Shown piece by piece: positions 11,860 to 22,010 of a stretch of DNA of 64,000 bases (its first letter is position 1; every line of letters begins with the position of its first letter). Origin of the DNA: Cordilura impudica (taxonomy: Eukaryota > Arthropoda > Insecta > Diptera > Scathophagidae). Both the position numbers and the translations under genes were made by a program. Location of the stretch: the NCBI GenBank assembly GCA_963682025.1, contig OY821519.1, forward strand, positions 251,362,858 to 251,426,857. The letters are read 5' to 3'. The notes beneath the pieces are model-generated. The model did not search any database, was not told the origin of the DNA, and saw only the letters and a program-made list of their open reading frames with translations.

Positions 11860-12747
11860 TTTCTAAAGCTTTATCCACAATTCTGAACATGTAATCGGTT
11901 TGCATAGCTCGATCCTTTGCCCAATTCATTGAAGTATTTAAAGCCTGCACAGCCTTACGATTTTTAACGTGTTTAATCTCCTTCTATATCTTCTTTATCG
12001 GAATCTGAATAACTGCACAAAATCCTTCAGTTTCTTTAAAACGATCCGCAGAATCATTCTCAGGCAATATTTGTTTTAATAATGATAGTGGGATGTTATC
12101 CTCTGAAGTCCATCTCTAAAAATAAATATGCTTCCAGCAAGACTTTATAGAAGAATTAGGCACCCTGATCCAAGATAGCTTAAGCAATTCACAAGCGTCC
12201 TTCAAACTGAATTGTTTTAGAAGCATGTCTGAATCGCCCGCTACAGAATTTACCAATTTACACAAGTGATCTTTTTGTAATACAGTTCAGTAAGTCGTAT
12301 GGCATTCTGATTCGTAGTACAATTTGGAGGTAAAAACATAGTTTCATATTGCCCAGTAGCAATAATGGTTTTTTGGGCAAGTTATTTTCAATTTGATAGT
12401 TGTTTACCTGTGGTCTAAATGACTTAATAAACCATTCAGTAAAAATAAATGTTGAATTCCATGCTATTTCCCATCAGTAATATTCAACAATACGTTGTTT
12501 TTGAAACGAACGTGGGTTTTGACTTCCCCACCACAGCAAAATTAAGCTTGTGATTTTCAGATTTATTAGCACAACTTAAGGAGGTGATTCTTTCTTTGCT
12601 AATTTTGGTATCCGGAGCTGATTTCTCTTTACAATGCATTAAGGTTTTGTCTGGAAACATTTTACAAATAAACCCAGATTCATCAGCGTTGTAAATCTGA
12701 TCGTCAAAAAGATTTTCAGCTTCGATAACATCATAGTTCTGGTACAA
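11860..12747 (-). pseudogene. Tigger/pogo (Tc1-mariner) DDE transposase remnant
   Basis: The antisense frame at 12747-12484 reads QIYNADESGF, then MFPDKTL, then SKERITSLSCAN, then HKLNFAVVGKSKP. These are the consecutive conserved blocks of the DDE_1 (Tigger/Jerky) catalytic domain, with the first catalytic Asp in NADESG. After a frameshift near 12490, later antisense blocks at 12430-12250 recall the second region (a F..WF-like piece, then LATGQYE and MFLPPNCT). The helix-turn-helix N terminus is absent. Remaining sequence to about 11860 reads as a degraded C-terminal tail. It lies between the two parts of a sense-strand piggyBac transposase, suggesting insertion into it. Confidence 0.7.
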
Positions 12748-12749
12748 GA

Positions 12750-14046
12750 TCTGGTCTAGCAGATATGGATTTGTTGCATATTTTAGCGAGCTGGCACTGT
12801 ATTAACATACAGAAAACCAATCGAAAAGCGAGGGAAACTGTATCGAATTTGGTAAATCCTACGAAGAAAAAGCAATGGAAAACAATCATTCTAAAAGAGT
12901 TCGATGCTTTTCTGATTATCGTTTTGTATGCTGGGTTTGCTAAATCATATAATGAGCCTGCTAAGGAATTGTGGGGCCCAACCCATACTCCAATGTACAA
13001 AGCCGCATTATCATTTATTCATTTATTCGCTTCGACAAGAAATCATGCGACGGAAGCGATTAATCAACAGTAAAACTGTTGCTATTGACGATGTTTGGCA
13101 AATGTTGCAGGCCAATTTGACGGCAGCTTATACCCCTCATGATTCGCTGACCGTGGACTAGCAATTATTCCCATATAGATGCCGCACACGGTTTATTACA
13201 CAATACATTCCGTCTAAGCCAGCCAAGTACGGAATAAAGTTATGGTGGCTGTGCGGTTCGCAATCATTATATCCCCACAAAGGAACGATTTGCTTTGGGA
13301 AGTTGCCTGATCAAGAGCGTTAGGAAAATCAAGGGAAGAATGTCAACAGTTGAAACATATGTGAATACTGACACCACAATTTTCTCCAGTTGGATGTAGC
13401 ACGTTCATTGGTGAGGCAGAAAACTGAATATTTTGGAACAGTACGCTTAAATAAAATATTTCTACCACCGGTGTTCCTGAAAAGTCCTGCGTGTTCAGTT
13501 TGCAGCTCATTGGTTGGCTTCTACGAAGGCGATGTATCACTGGGATCATATGTTCTGATGTAGACACAACTGAAAAAGGAAGCCCATGGTTATTCTGAAT
13601 TACAAAGCTTATAAATCCAGCGTGGATACCAGAGATCAGAAGCTTGGCACATATTCTTGTAAACGAACAACAAACCGCTGGCCACTTGCAGTGTTCTACA
13701 ATATGGTAGATATTGGTGCATTAGCTGCATTTATCATAATGAAATTAAGCCAGAAAAAAACCGATAAGTGTAAAGGGAAAAGAAAATAATTTTGAAACAC
13801 ACAAAAGCAGAAAAACTAAATATTTTTTGTTATTGTAGGTAGTAGCAAGACCGAAAGCAGGAGTTGCACCTTCTTTGCGTCTCGATCAAATCGGCCAGTT
13901 ATTTTGTGTAGATTACGGATGCTGGCGTAAAACCAGAGCGTATTGCTTCACATGGAACAAAGCCGTTTGTGATGAGTATTGCTGCATCGTTGCAATACCT
14001 GCACACTCGAACTGTAAAATTAGCAAGAAGCATCACAACAAAGATT
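12750..14046 (+). pseudogene. piggyBac-superfamily transposase remnant
   Basis: The frame at 12765-13073 reads LKEFDAFLIIVLYAGFAKS, then EPAKELWG and HTPMYKAALS, which is the early DDE_Tnp_1_7 region. In another frame at 13060-13240 come IDDVWQMLQANL, then DSLTVD followed by a TAG stop where the family has a conserved Glu, then the YIPSKPAKYGIKLWWL block. Further on, YKAYKSSVDTRDQ, then KRTTNRWPLAVFYNM (13607-13720), is the late conserved block with the last catalytic Asp. A Cys-rich tail can be read at about 13850-14045. At least three frameshifts and one stop mark it as dead. Confidence 0.8.
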
Positions 14047-14210
14047 AATTTCATTTTCTCATGTATTTTATTATTAAATGTCTTTTGATTGCTTTATATA
14101 ATCTTAAATTAACAATCAAAACAATCAAAACACACCCCCTCAAACAAAGGTTGCTGCGAACCTTTTCAATATTTTAACGGTAGACCCACTAATCTGACGG
14201 CTAATTAATT

Positions 14211-14650
14211 TGCCGCTTGCAAATATAAAAAATTTCATAACAAATGATATTTTTAAATGACTAGGCCGTATTTGGAAAACTGACTTATTTTTCGAAAAAC
14301 ATACAATAACCAAATTTGATAAAAATCAGTGAAATATTTTTGCTTCTTGACAGATTTAAGTGAAGACCGAGAGGCAGCTTTATATGGGGGCTATGGTTGA
14401 GAATGATTCTACAGGATTTATTTTGGGACTACTGATAAATGGATGTAATAAATATACATAAACACAATTTTGCCGAGATATATATGATAACTTGGTTATT
14501 ATGGCAATTTAAATCGATCTCATAGGGGTCATTTGTATGGAAACTAGGTTTTAAAATGCACTCGACTCAGAATGTGATGCTTACTGGATCGGTGTAATAA
14601 AAAATGGCTCTGGGTCAAATAATTTTGGTAGTTACAAACATCAGCACTTA
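14211..14650 (-). mobile_element. Family A, degenerate antisense copy
   Basis: Old diverged copy. Recognisable blocks are gatttaagtgaagaccgag, gggactactgataaatgg, the cataggggtcatttgtatgg piece and the end aataattttggtagttacaaac. It lacks the microsatellite and both termini. An 8-bp minisatellite starts at its outer edge. Confidence 0.65.
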
Positions 14651-15105
14651 CAAAAATGCAAAATTGCAAGAACGTAAAATCGCAACAACGCAAAAGCGCA
14701 GAAATGCCAAATAATATTAAAAGAGGCATCAAACTAACAAATCTCATAAAGCAGAACGCAAAATTACAAAGCGCAAAATCTCAAAAACCTAAAATCGCAA
14801 AATGCCAGAAACAGAAAAATCGCAAAATTAAAAAATCGCATAAAACAAAAAACTCAAAATAGTAAAGAAGCACAATCGCAAAAACGCTAAATCGAGAATA
14901 GCAAAATCACAATTACGCAAAATCGTGAAAACGTAAAATCGATAAAACATAAAATCGTGAAAACGCCAAAAATTCAAAAATCGCAAAAACAAAAAATCGC
15001 ATAAATGAAAAAAATGCTACATCAAAAAACGCAAAATCATAAAGACGCGTCATAAGATGCAAAAACGCAATTTCACAAAAAAGCAAAATTGCAAATACGG
15101 TAAAA
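14650..15105. repeat. GCAAAATC / GCAAAAAC minisatellite
   Basis: An imperfect array of 8-bp units (GCAAAATC, GCAAAAAC) with insertions, covering about 450 bp. The Lys/Gln/Asn-rich 68-codon frame inside it is a by-product. Confidence 0.8.
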
Positions 15106-15450
15106 CGGAAAACAGTTTTTTTCTGTACGGAATTTTGATTAACCGCTCATAGTTACTTATAGAGTATTTCAGTACCACGAAATTACGAGTACTTAAAAAT
15201 ATCAATTTCTCAAGTACTATAAATATTATTTAGTAATTTTTTTAGTTAAATATTTTAAAATTGGAATTTTGCGGTGGAAAAATAATTTGGTTAAAAAAAA
15301 ATGTTTTTTAAGAAGTTCACATAAGTTCTTCAATATAAAAGAATTAAAATAGAAATTTCAAAAATCACATAATACGATGGGGCAGGAAAGAAATTTGGAA
15401 GCATTGATTTTACATTTCAATTAAAATAGATATCAATAGAACTGATTAAA
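15106..15450. other. AT-rich spacer
   Basis: Low-complexity AT-rich sequence between the minisatellite and the first family E end. No gene or repeat recognised. Confidence 0.5.
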
Positions 15451-15595
15451 AAAAAAAATCATGTGAGTCCGATCGCAGGGGAGATGTGTTAACATCTAGT
15501 AATTAAAGATTTTTTATAGCACTTTCTTAAAATCAAACAGAAAGCGTATCACTTATTATTATTATTTATTATTTTAACCAGTTAATTTTTCGTTT

Positions 15596-16257
15596 TTTAT
15601 TTTTTATTTTTAATTTTTCGTTTTTCATTTTTCGTTTTTCATTTTTAATTTTTTTTTAATTTTTTATTTTTAATTTTTTATTTTTCATTTTTATTTTTAA
15701 TTTTTTAATTTTAATTTTTCATTTTTTGTTTTCCATTTTTCATTTTTTATTTTTCATTTTTCTTCTTTCATTTTTCATTTTTTATTTTTCAACTTTTATT
15801 TTTCAATTTTCATTTTTTATTGTTTTATTTTTTTATTTTTCGTTTTTTATATTTCATTTTTAATTTTTCATTATTCATTTTTAATTTTAGTTTTTAATTT
15901 TTCATTTCTTATTTTTCATGTTTAATTTTTTACTTTTCATTTTTTATTTTAAATTTTTAAGTTTTAATTTTTTATTATTCATTTTTTATTTTTTAGTTTT
16001 CCTTTTTATATTTTGTTAATTTTTTATTTTTCATATTTTATTTTTCATTTTTCATTTATAATATTTCATTTTTATTCTTAATTTTTTATTTTCCATTTTT
16101 TTTTTATTTTTCATTTTTCGTTTTTCAGTTTTTATTTTTTTATTTATTTTCATTTTTCATTTTTCATTTTTTATTTTTCATTTTTCATTTTTAATTCTTC
16201 ATTTTTTATTTTTCATTTTTTATTTTTCATTTTTCATTTTTTATTTTTAATTTTTTT
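15596..16257. repeat. ATTTTTC/ATTTTTA heptamer array, first block
   Basis: Degenerate array, mostly 7-bp units with occasional 6- and 8-bp units. T-run lengths vary, with C-or-A alternation at the end of each unit. It resumes after 16393 and again after the nested family A insertion. Confidence 0.85.
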
Positions 16258-16393
16258 TTCATGTGAGTCCGATCGCAGGGGAGATGTGTAAACATCTAGT
16301 AATTAAAGATTTTTTATAGCACTTTCTTAAAATCAAACAGAAAGCGTATCACTTATTATTATTATTTATTATTTTAACCAGTTAATTTTTCGT
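16258..16393 (+). repeat. Second copy of the family E left block
   Basis: About 135 bp nearly identical to 15453-15595, including the atgtgagtccgatcgcagg word and the AGATGT/ACATCT hairpin. It shows tandem duplication within the element. Confidence 0.85.
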
Positions 16394-18440
16394 TTTTTTT
16401 TATTTTTCATTTTCCGTTTTTCATTTTTAATTTTTTTTTTTTTAAATTTTTTATTTTTCATTTATTTTTAATTTTTAATTTTTTAATTTTAGTTTTAAAT
16501 TTTTTGTTTTTCATTTTTCATTTTTTATTTTTCATTTTTTCTTCATTTTTCATTTTCCAATTTTTATTTTTCTTCTTTCATTTTTAATTTTTTATTTTTC
16601 AATTTTTATTTTTCAATTTTCATTTTTTATTTTTCAATTTTAATTTTTTATTTTTCGTTTTTTATATATAATTTTTTTTTTCATTTTTTATTTTTTATTT
16701 TTCATTATTCATTGTTAATTTTAGTTTTTAATTTTTCATTTCTTATTTTTTATGTCTAATTTTTTAGTTTCATTTTTTATTTTTTATTTTTCATTTTTCA
16801 TTTTTATTCTTAATTTTTTATTTTCCCTTTTTAATTTTATTTTTAATTTTTCGTTTTTCATTTTTTATTTTTCATTTTTCGTTTTTCATTTTTCATTTTT
16901 CGTTTTTGATTTTTCATTTTTTATTTTTAATTTTTCATTTTTAATTTATTTTTAATTTTTAATTTTTTATTTTTAGTTTTTTATTTTTAATTTTTTATTA
17001 TTAATTTTTTTATTTTTCATTTTTATACCCTATACCACTATGTGGTTTGGGTATAATGACTTTGTGCTGCTGTTTGTAACAACCAAAAATATTTGACCTA
17101 GACCCATCTTTAATTATACCGATCGAATCAGAATCACTTTCTGAGTTGATTTAACAATGTCCGTCCGTCCGTCCGTCCGTCCGTCCGTCCGTCCGTCTGT
17201 GTGTCCATGTAAAGCTTGTAATCAAACTGCAGGTCGCAAATATGAATATATTTTGATGAAATTTGGTATATAAGCTTTTATCGGCCATGGGATGAACGCT
17301 ATTGAAATTGGTGAGAATCGGTCCATGTTCAGACCTAGCCCCCATACAAATTACCCATATGAAATCGACATAAATTGCCATAAGATCCAAATTGTCATAT
17401 AGATCTTACTCAAATTGGGTTTGTATGCGTTCATTACATCCACTAATGAGTAGTCCAAAAATGATCCCTTTGACCCCATATAGAGCTGCTTCCCGATCTT
17501 CACTTAAATCTATTAAAAAGCAAAAATATTGCACTGATTCTTCTCAAATTTTGTTTGTACATATTATTGCAAAATACAAGACACTTTACCAAACATGATC
17601 ATGATCGGTCCATTTTTGGACCAAGTCCCTTTATAGATATAGCATCCGATATGAACTTTTTCATATCTGCAGCCAAAAAAATTAATAAAAATCCCACTCA
17701 AATTTGGTTTTTGCTTATTTTCAATGTCCAGTTAGTTGGGCCTAAGAGATAGGGTTTCTAAACGCATGGTATAGGGTATCGTATAGTCGGTCTAGACCGA
17801 CTATAATTGTCTTACTTGTTTATTTTTCATTATTCATTTATAATTTTTCGTTTTTCATTTTTCATTTTTCATTTTTAATTTTTTATATTTTATTTTTTAT
17901 TTTTCATGTTTCATTTTATATTTTTCATTTTTTATTTTTCATTTTTAATTTTTCATTTTTCATTTTTTATTTTTAATTTTTCATTTTTCGTTTTTCATTT
18001 TTTATTTTTCATTTTTTGTTTTTCATTTTTCGTTTTTGATTTTTCATTTTTTATTTTTCATTTTTCATTTTTAATTTAATTTTAATTTTTAATTTTTTAT
18101 TTTTAATTTTTTATTTTTCATTTTTTATTTTCAATTTTTTTATTTTTCATTTTTTATTTTTCATTATTCATTTATAATTTTTCGTTTTTCATTTTTCATT
18201 TTTCATTTTTCATTTTTCATTTTTCATTTTTTATATTTTATTTTTTATTTTTCATGTTTCATTTTTTATTTTTCATTTTCTATTTTTCATTTTTCATTTT
18301 TCATTTTTTATTTTTAATTTTTCATTTTTCAGTTTTCGTATTTTATTTTTCATTTTTCATTTTTAATTTTTCAGTTTTTATTTTAATTTTTCAGTTTTAA
18401 TTTTTTATTTTTCATTTTTTTTTCATTTTTTATTTTTAAT
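16394..18440. repeat. Heptamer array, second block (interrupted)
   Basis: Continuation of the ATTTTTC/ATTTTTA array at 16394-17022 and 17821-18440. It is interrupted by the nested family A element. The Phe/Leu/Ser-rich frame at 16752-16955 is a by-product. Confidence 0.85.
17023..17820 (+). mobile_element. Family A, full copy nested in the heptamer array
   Basis: Complete: 5' foldback, a (TCCG)n tract of about 9 units, the 3' palindrome around TCTAGA and the end TTGTCTTACTTGTT. The array continues on both sides, so this is a clean insertion. Confidence 0.8.
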
Positions 18441-18510
18441 TTTCAAACAGGTTATCATAATATCATAATTTTTTTACCAATAAAATGTAATATAGATGTT
18501 TACGCATCAA

Positions 18511-18828
18511 AAATAATGTTATTTTATTTTTTTAATAAATGGTTCTTTATTTACAAATTAGTTAACAATATATACATTAACATGTGTTATGTAATTCCAC
18601 TAAACTACATAACTTTATACAATTAACTATAAGTTATGAAAAAATTCAATTCAATTTCAATTTATTCACATAATATTTTCAATTAAAAAGATATAACAGT
18701 ATATATAAAGAGGTTAGGACAAATCATTCCTTTTCTACTTAAAAATAAAATAACAATTTCTTTAACATATTTTTTTTATAAAAAATATTTTTATGGAAGG
18801 ACAAAATATTCAAAAAACCACTTATTTT
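18511..18828. other. AT-rich spacer
   Basis: About 320 bp without recognisable element or frame. Confidence 0.5.
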
Positions 18829-20331
18829 TATACCCTATACCACTATGTGGTTTGGGTATAATGACTTTGTGCTGCTGTTTGTAACAACCAAAAATATTTG
18901 ACTTAGACCCATCTTTAATTATACCGATCGAATCAGAATCACTTTCTGAGTTGATTTAACAATGTCCGTCCGTCCGTCCGTCCGTCCGTCTGTGTGTCCA
19001 TGTAAAGCTTGTAATCAAACTGCAGGTCGCAAATATGAATATATTTTGATGAAATTTGGTATATAAGCTTTTATCGGCCATAGGATGAACGCTATTGAAA
19101 TTGGTAAGAATCGGTCCATGTTCAGACCTAGCCTCCATACAAATTACCCCTATGAAATCGACATAAATTGCCATAAGATCGAAATTGTCATATAGATCTT
19201 ACTCAAATTGGGTTTTGTATGCGTTCATTACGTCCATTAATGAGTAGTCCAAAAATGATCCCTTTGGCCCCATATAGAGCTGCTTCCCGATCTTCACTTA
19301 AATCTGCTAAAAAAACAACAAGTAAGAAAATTATAGTCGGTCTAGACCGACTATACGATACCCTATACCATGCGTTTAGAAACCCTATCTCTTACGCCCA
19401 ACTAACTGGACATTGAAAATAAGCAAAAACCAAATTTGAGTGGGATTTTTATTAATTTTTTTTGCTGCAGATATGAAAAAGTTCATATCGGATTCTGATC
19501 ATGTTTGGTAAAATCTCTTGTATTTTGCAAAAATATGTACAAACAAAATTTGAGAAGAATCAGTGCAATATTTTTGTTTTTTAATAGATTTAACTGAAGA
19601 TCGGGAAGCAGCTCTATATGGGGTCAAAGGGATCATTTTTGGACTACTCATTAGTGGATGTAATGAACGCATACAAACCCAATTTGAGTAAGATCTATAT
19701 GACAATTTGGATCTTGTGGCAATTTATGTCGATTTCATAGGGGTAATTTGTATGGGGGCTAGGTCTGAACATGGACCGCTTCCCACCAATTTCAATAGCG
19801 TTCATCCCATGGCCGATAAAATCTTATATACCAAATTTCATCAAAATATATTCGTATTTGCGACCTGCAGTTTGATTACAAGCTTTACATGGACACACAG
19901 ACGGACGGACGGACGGACATTGTTAAATCAACTCAGAAAGTGATTCTGATTCGATCGGTATAATTAAAGATGGGTCTTGGTCAAATATTTTTGGTTGTTA
20001 CAAACAGCAGCACAAAGTCATTATACCCAAACCACATAGTGGTATAGGGTATAACAAAAATATTGCACTGATTCTTCTCAAATTTTGTTTGTATATTTTT
20101 GCAAAATACAAGAGACTTTACCAAACATGATCAGGATCGGTCCATTTTTGGACCTAGTCCCCATTTTTTGGACCTAGCAGCCAAAAAAATTAATAAAAAT
20201 CCCACCCAAATTTGGTTTTTGCTTATTTTATATGTCCAGTTAGTTGGGCGTAAGAGATAGGGTTTCTAAACGCATGGTATAGGGTATCGTATAGTCTGTC
20301 TAGACCGACTATAATTTTCTTACTTGTTTTT
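18829..20331 (+). mobile_element. Family A copy split by another family A copy
   Basis: The outer copy runs 18829-19314 and resumes at 20053-20331. The sequence stops inside the word that reads attaaaaaacaaaaatattg in other copies and resumes with acaaaaatattgcac. Its 3' part carries a short internal deletion and a duplicated atttttggacctag. Confidence 0.8.
19315..20052 (-). mobile_element. Family A copy inserted in the outer copy
   Basis: Antisense full copy, from ACAAGTAAGAAAATTATAG with the palindrome to the 5' foldback ending ggtatagggtata. The short duplicated flank may be acaa, but the bases are ambiguous. Confidence 0.8.
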
Positions 20332-20984
20332 TTTTTAGATTTTAGATTTTTAATAAAAAGGATTTAGAACTTATAAGTAGGTAAAATTATGATCAGATTA
20401 TCTCATTGATGTGAAGTTATGAAAAAATAAAAAATGAAATGTATGCAATATTAAATATATACAATAATAGTTACTAATAGAATGTGTGAAGTCTTAAATA
20501 TGTGCAATAATAATATTAATGAAATTCCATATTAAAAAATTAGAAATTGGCTTCAGAACGGCAAATCTTGAATATGGGCTCGTTTTAATCGCCCTGTTTC
20601 ATTGGTATCATCAAGGAGCGATACATCTAATGGATTAGTAGGATTAGTAGGATCACTATATCTTTGTAAATACTTATAATTTTTTAATCTCTTTTTTGTC
20701 AGTGGGCATATTTAAGTAAAGTCGAATGTGATGATTAGTTATAAACCAGGGTGTATTTGTAATTAACCTAAGCACTTTTAACTGAAGCCTTTCAAAAATG
20801 TTTGTATCTGATTTGCTGGCAATGCTCCAGATTTGTATATCGTAGGTCCAAATAGGTTTAAGTATTGCTTTGTAGATGCAGAGTTTGCTGTTTAAACTGA
20901 GTTGGGATAAAGTTTTTTAGATTTTATTTTTAGATGATAATGTTTAGCTTTTATGTGTTATTTCCATGTACGATGCCTGTCCAT
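20332..20984 (-). pseudogene. Jockey-clade LINE (antisense), 3' part of ORF2
   Basis: The minus strand at about 20930-20560 reads KLCIYKAILKPIWTYDIQIW, then FERLQLKVLRLITNTPWFIT, then NHHIRLYLNMPT, which is the thumb/C-terminal region of Jockey-type reverse transcriptases. A T-run at 20325-20337 is the poly(A) tail read backwards and marks the 3' end. The LINE continues at 21644-22010, 25874-26522 and 31026-32130, split by younger insertions. Confidence 0.75.
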
Positions 20985-21635
20985 TAGGGCGGGTCGATTT
21001 AAAAATCGCCCAAGTGACAAGGAAAATCGTATTCTAGGGATCAAAATAAGAAACTTTGCCGGAGGAAGCATACGTCTAAAACTAATGCTAATGTCCCGAC
21101 TTTTAACCTGTCTGTCTGTCTGTCTCACACTGTCTCACACTGACCCAATCGAGTCCAAATGTATTATCGACCCCCACTAACTTTGGAGGGCCGACCCACC
21201 CATGCCAGTGGCACACCCCCTGGAACCCTCCTGGGTGGTTCCCCATACAAACATTTCAAAAAATCACCATTCTTTGTTTAGAAATGGGCTGACTATGTTT
21301 GTTTTAATATTAAAATTAACACTCATACGTATACGTATCTTCTAATCTGCTAATAAATAATAATCATACACCTTGACTATGTTATGTTATTCAAAAAGAT
21401 CGATCGGATGAGGGTAAATAACTTTTAGGTCACTCCGTGACTATGCGTGACTCTGCTTGACTACCCCAGAATTAATCTGTAGTCACAACAAGACTATGGG
21501 CCAAGTTTCAGATCAATTGCATGAGGGGGACAGACAGACAGGTCAAAAGTCGGGACATCAGAATTCGTTTTAGAGGTATGGTTCCTTGGGCAAAGTTTCT
21601 TATTTTGATCCCTAGAATATGATCGACCCGCCCTA
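20985..21635. mobile_element. hAT-type MITE with 8-bp target duplication
   Basis: The termini are TAGGGCGGGTCGA and its exact complement, and the match continues imperfectly for about 70 bp (ctagggatcaaaataagaaa against its complement). Perfect direct repeats CTGTCCAT flank it (20977-20984 and 21636-21643). An 8-bp duplication plus such termini fits the hAT superfamily. It interrupts an antisense LINE whose reading (KYFGVTMD, then HIKAKHYHLK) resumes on the other side. No transposase. Confidence 0.85.
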
Positions 21636-21643
21636 CTGTCCAT

Positions 21644-22010
21644 TGTCACTCCAAAATATTTTACTGTTACGCTTTAGGCATTTCTTCAGAATTGACTTTA
21701 ATATTCCATTTTAAAATCCATTTTTCAAGTAAATTAAGTACATTTTTAACAAATAAAAATGCTTTGGTTTCTGAGTCACTGGTAGCAACAATAGTCATAT
21801 AGTCTGCATAAGTGGCTACCGTAATATTTGGTGTTGTTGCTGGCATATAAATTTGGGAAATATTTGACCAAGATAGTTTTAAAAAAATAAGAAGTTGGTG
21901 CGGGTAACGGTTTCTTGATTTTGTAGAGTAAACCTTGGTGTCAAAAGCCGGTTAGAGCAGAACAATATTATTTTTTCCCAAGACATTCAGATATTACATT
22001 GAATCAGGAA
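21644..22010 (-). pseudogene. Jockey-clade LINE (antisense), RT palm segment
   Basis: The minus strand reads TPNITVATYADYMTIVATSD, then LEKWILKWNIKVNSE. This is the RT catalytic block, with YADY where active enzymes have F/YADD, so the site is altered. Upstream, FDTKVYS recalls the FDTVW block. A deletion removes the GVPQGS region. The right edge is the Helitron insertion point. Confidence 0.75.

Larger units (their letters stand above)
15453..18510 (+). mobile_element. Family E element 1 with heptamer array
   Basis: The left end is AAAATCATGTGAGTCCGATC, then the hairpin AGATGTgttaACATCT, then a unique block up to about 15595. The body is an array of roughly 7-bp units (ATTTTTC, ATTTTTA). 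At about 18440-18510 it leaves the array and ends in ATAGATGTTTACGCATCAAA, matching the inner end of the other family E elements (44163, 57123). The left block recurs inside at 16258-16393, so the element is internally duplicated. A family A copy sits inside at 17023-17820. No coding capacity. Confidence 0.65.

Noticed and set aside
14656..14862. 68-codon frame in the 8-bp minisatellite
   Set aside because: By-product of the GCAAAATC repeat.
17151..17390. Frames encoding WTHRRTDGRTDGRT-like peptides, seen in every family A copy
   Set aside because: They arise from the (GGAC)n microsatellite and surrounding element sequence and recur only with the repeat.
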